Source: Thiomargarita sp. (lineage in GTDB: Bacteria; Pseudomonadota; Gammaproteobacteria; Beggiatoales; Beggiatoaceae). Taken from it: DNA of 23,442 bases. This document shows, in pieces, positions 22,882 to 23,442 of this stretch (its first letter is position 1; each line of letters opens with the position of its first letter). The notes under the pieces are model-generated. The model worked only from the letters and a program-made list of their open reading frames with translations. It searched no databases and had not been told where the DNA came from. The position numbers were made by a program, and so were the translations under genes. Where the stretch lies: positions 1 through 23,442 of the forward strand of contig DYNO01000021.1 of the NCBI GenBank assembly GCA_020721025.1, in the 5' to 3' direction.

Positions 22882-23442
22882 TTACTTTGTTGAAGAAATC
22901 GACACTCTCCCGCTGGGATGTAAATCGTCGGGCGATGGTTTTGAGTTCGGTTGTACCACCTTGAGACTGAACGGACGTACAAATTCTGAGGGACGTTGGT
23001 CAGCAATCCGCGCCGCACAAGAACGGGGTAACAGAGCCGCACCATCGGTAAAATCGCTTGATAAATCCACCAATTGCCCACTTAAATCTCTGACTGGGGA
23101 ACTGATAAACACATTGCCATCAATCCCCAATCGAGATGAAGCACTGATTATGCTATTCGTTGATGGAATCAGATGTTGCGTCACCAGTCGAATGTTTCCG
23201 CCATGTCCTTCATCCGCTTGCGCCACAATGTTGCCATTGTTAGACACGATAAGCGGTGTATTGAGAATAGAAATATTCCCGCCATTGCCAATTCCCCCGC
23301 CCACACTGGTCGTCACCTTGCTGTTTTGCAGATACAGTAAACTGGTTGCCGAGAGGTGAATATTGCCCCCCATCGCATTTTGAGTGGAACTGTTGATGAC
23401 AGAACGATCAAGTACGTTAATGACATCGGCTTGAATTCTAAT
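22882..23442 (-). CDS. C-terminal part of a haemagglutinin-type beta-helix (two-partner secretion) protein, partial
   Basis: The frame is open to the right edge of the window, so only the last 186 residues are seen; the apparent ATG at 23373 is internal. The visible part consists of short beta-helix turns with GGN motifs (AMGGNIHLSA, GNGGNISILN, GHGGNIRLVT). A conserved closing segment follows, GIDGNVFISSPVRDLSGQLV then DLSSDFTDGAALLPRSCAAR. This matches the end of large filamentous-haemagglutinin-like exoproteins that carry an N-terminal secretion domain and are exported by a TpsB/ShlB-type partner. The N-terminal domain and the partner are outside the window. The protein is probably secreted or surface-bound; its adhesion target is unknown. 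Confidence 0.8.
   Translation of the reverse strand: MRIQADVINVLDRSVINSSTQNAMGGNIHLSATSLLYLQNSKVTTSVGGGIGNGGNISILNTPLIVSNNGNIVAQADEGHGGNIRLVTQHLIPSTNSIISASSRLGIDGNVFISSPVRDLSGQLVDLSSDFTDGAALLPRSCAARIADQRPSEFVRPFSLKVVQPNSKPSPDDLHPSGRVSISSTK

Noticed and set aside
22961..23359. Plus-strand 132-residue frame opposite the haemagglutinin-type gene
   Set aside because: It is a shadow of the minus-strand beta-helix repeats; the minus-strand translation has clear GGN motifs and a conserved closing segment.

Overview
The window reads as a moderately AT-rich chromosomal segment of a gammaproteobacterium. Several housekeeping proteins are gammaproteobacterial in type: RNase T, whose catalytic residues sit one position from the E. 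coli numbering, DapD, GlcD, TrmL and PurA. The accessory content (two STAND-type NTPases, a decayed Rpn-like gene, MITE-like repeats, and a C-terminal haemagglutinin-type beta-helix protein) resembles what is common in large sulfur-oxidising Thiotrichales such as the Beggiatoaceae. That placement is an inference from style, not from a marker gene.

Layout. Positions 1-3005 (+) hold a two-gene unit: a tRNA-dependent cyclodipeptide synthase (CDPS) whose 5' end may lie outside the window, followed 5 nt later by a TonB-dependent outer-membrane receptor. Positions 3074-4698 (-) hold rnt, gcvH with a good sigma70-type promoter, and a small conserved protein. Positions 5068-8414 (+) hold dapD, an orphan glcD, trmL and a DUF6489-type small protein, with a foldable inverted-repeat leader before the last. 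Positions 8666-11497 (+) encode a 943-residue protein with a polytopic membrane half and a P-loop ATPase half. Positions 11530-14231 (-) read SPOR protein > crcB > DUF190 > serS. Positions 14886-17441 (+) encode a membrane PAS-GGDEF-EAL protein, followed by the decayed 3' end of an Rpn/PD-(D/E)XK-type gene. Positions 18070-21396 (+) hold a CDF metal transporter with an apparent second cytoplasmic domain, then an NB-ARC/APAF1-type ATPase. purA (21507-22820, +) faces a partial haemagglutinin-type gene that runs off the right edge on the minus strand.

Most notable is the CDPS/TonB-receptor pair. It suggests a cyclodipeptide-derived ligand, possibly a metallophore, made by one gene and recovered by the next. 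Also notable are two MITE-like copies sharing TAGGAGTTACGCA termini and flanked by target-site duplications; one of them supplies the last residues and stop codon of the Rpn-type remnant. The NB-ARC protein stops where a WD40 propeller often begins. No rRNA, tRNA, CRISPR array or complete insertion sequence was seen.
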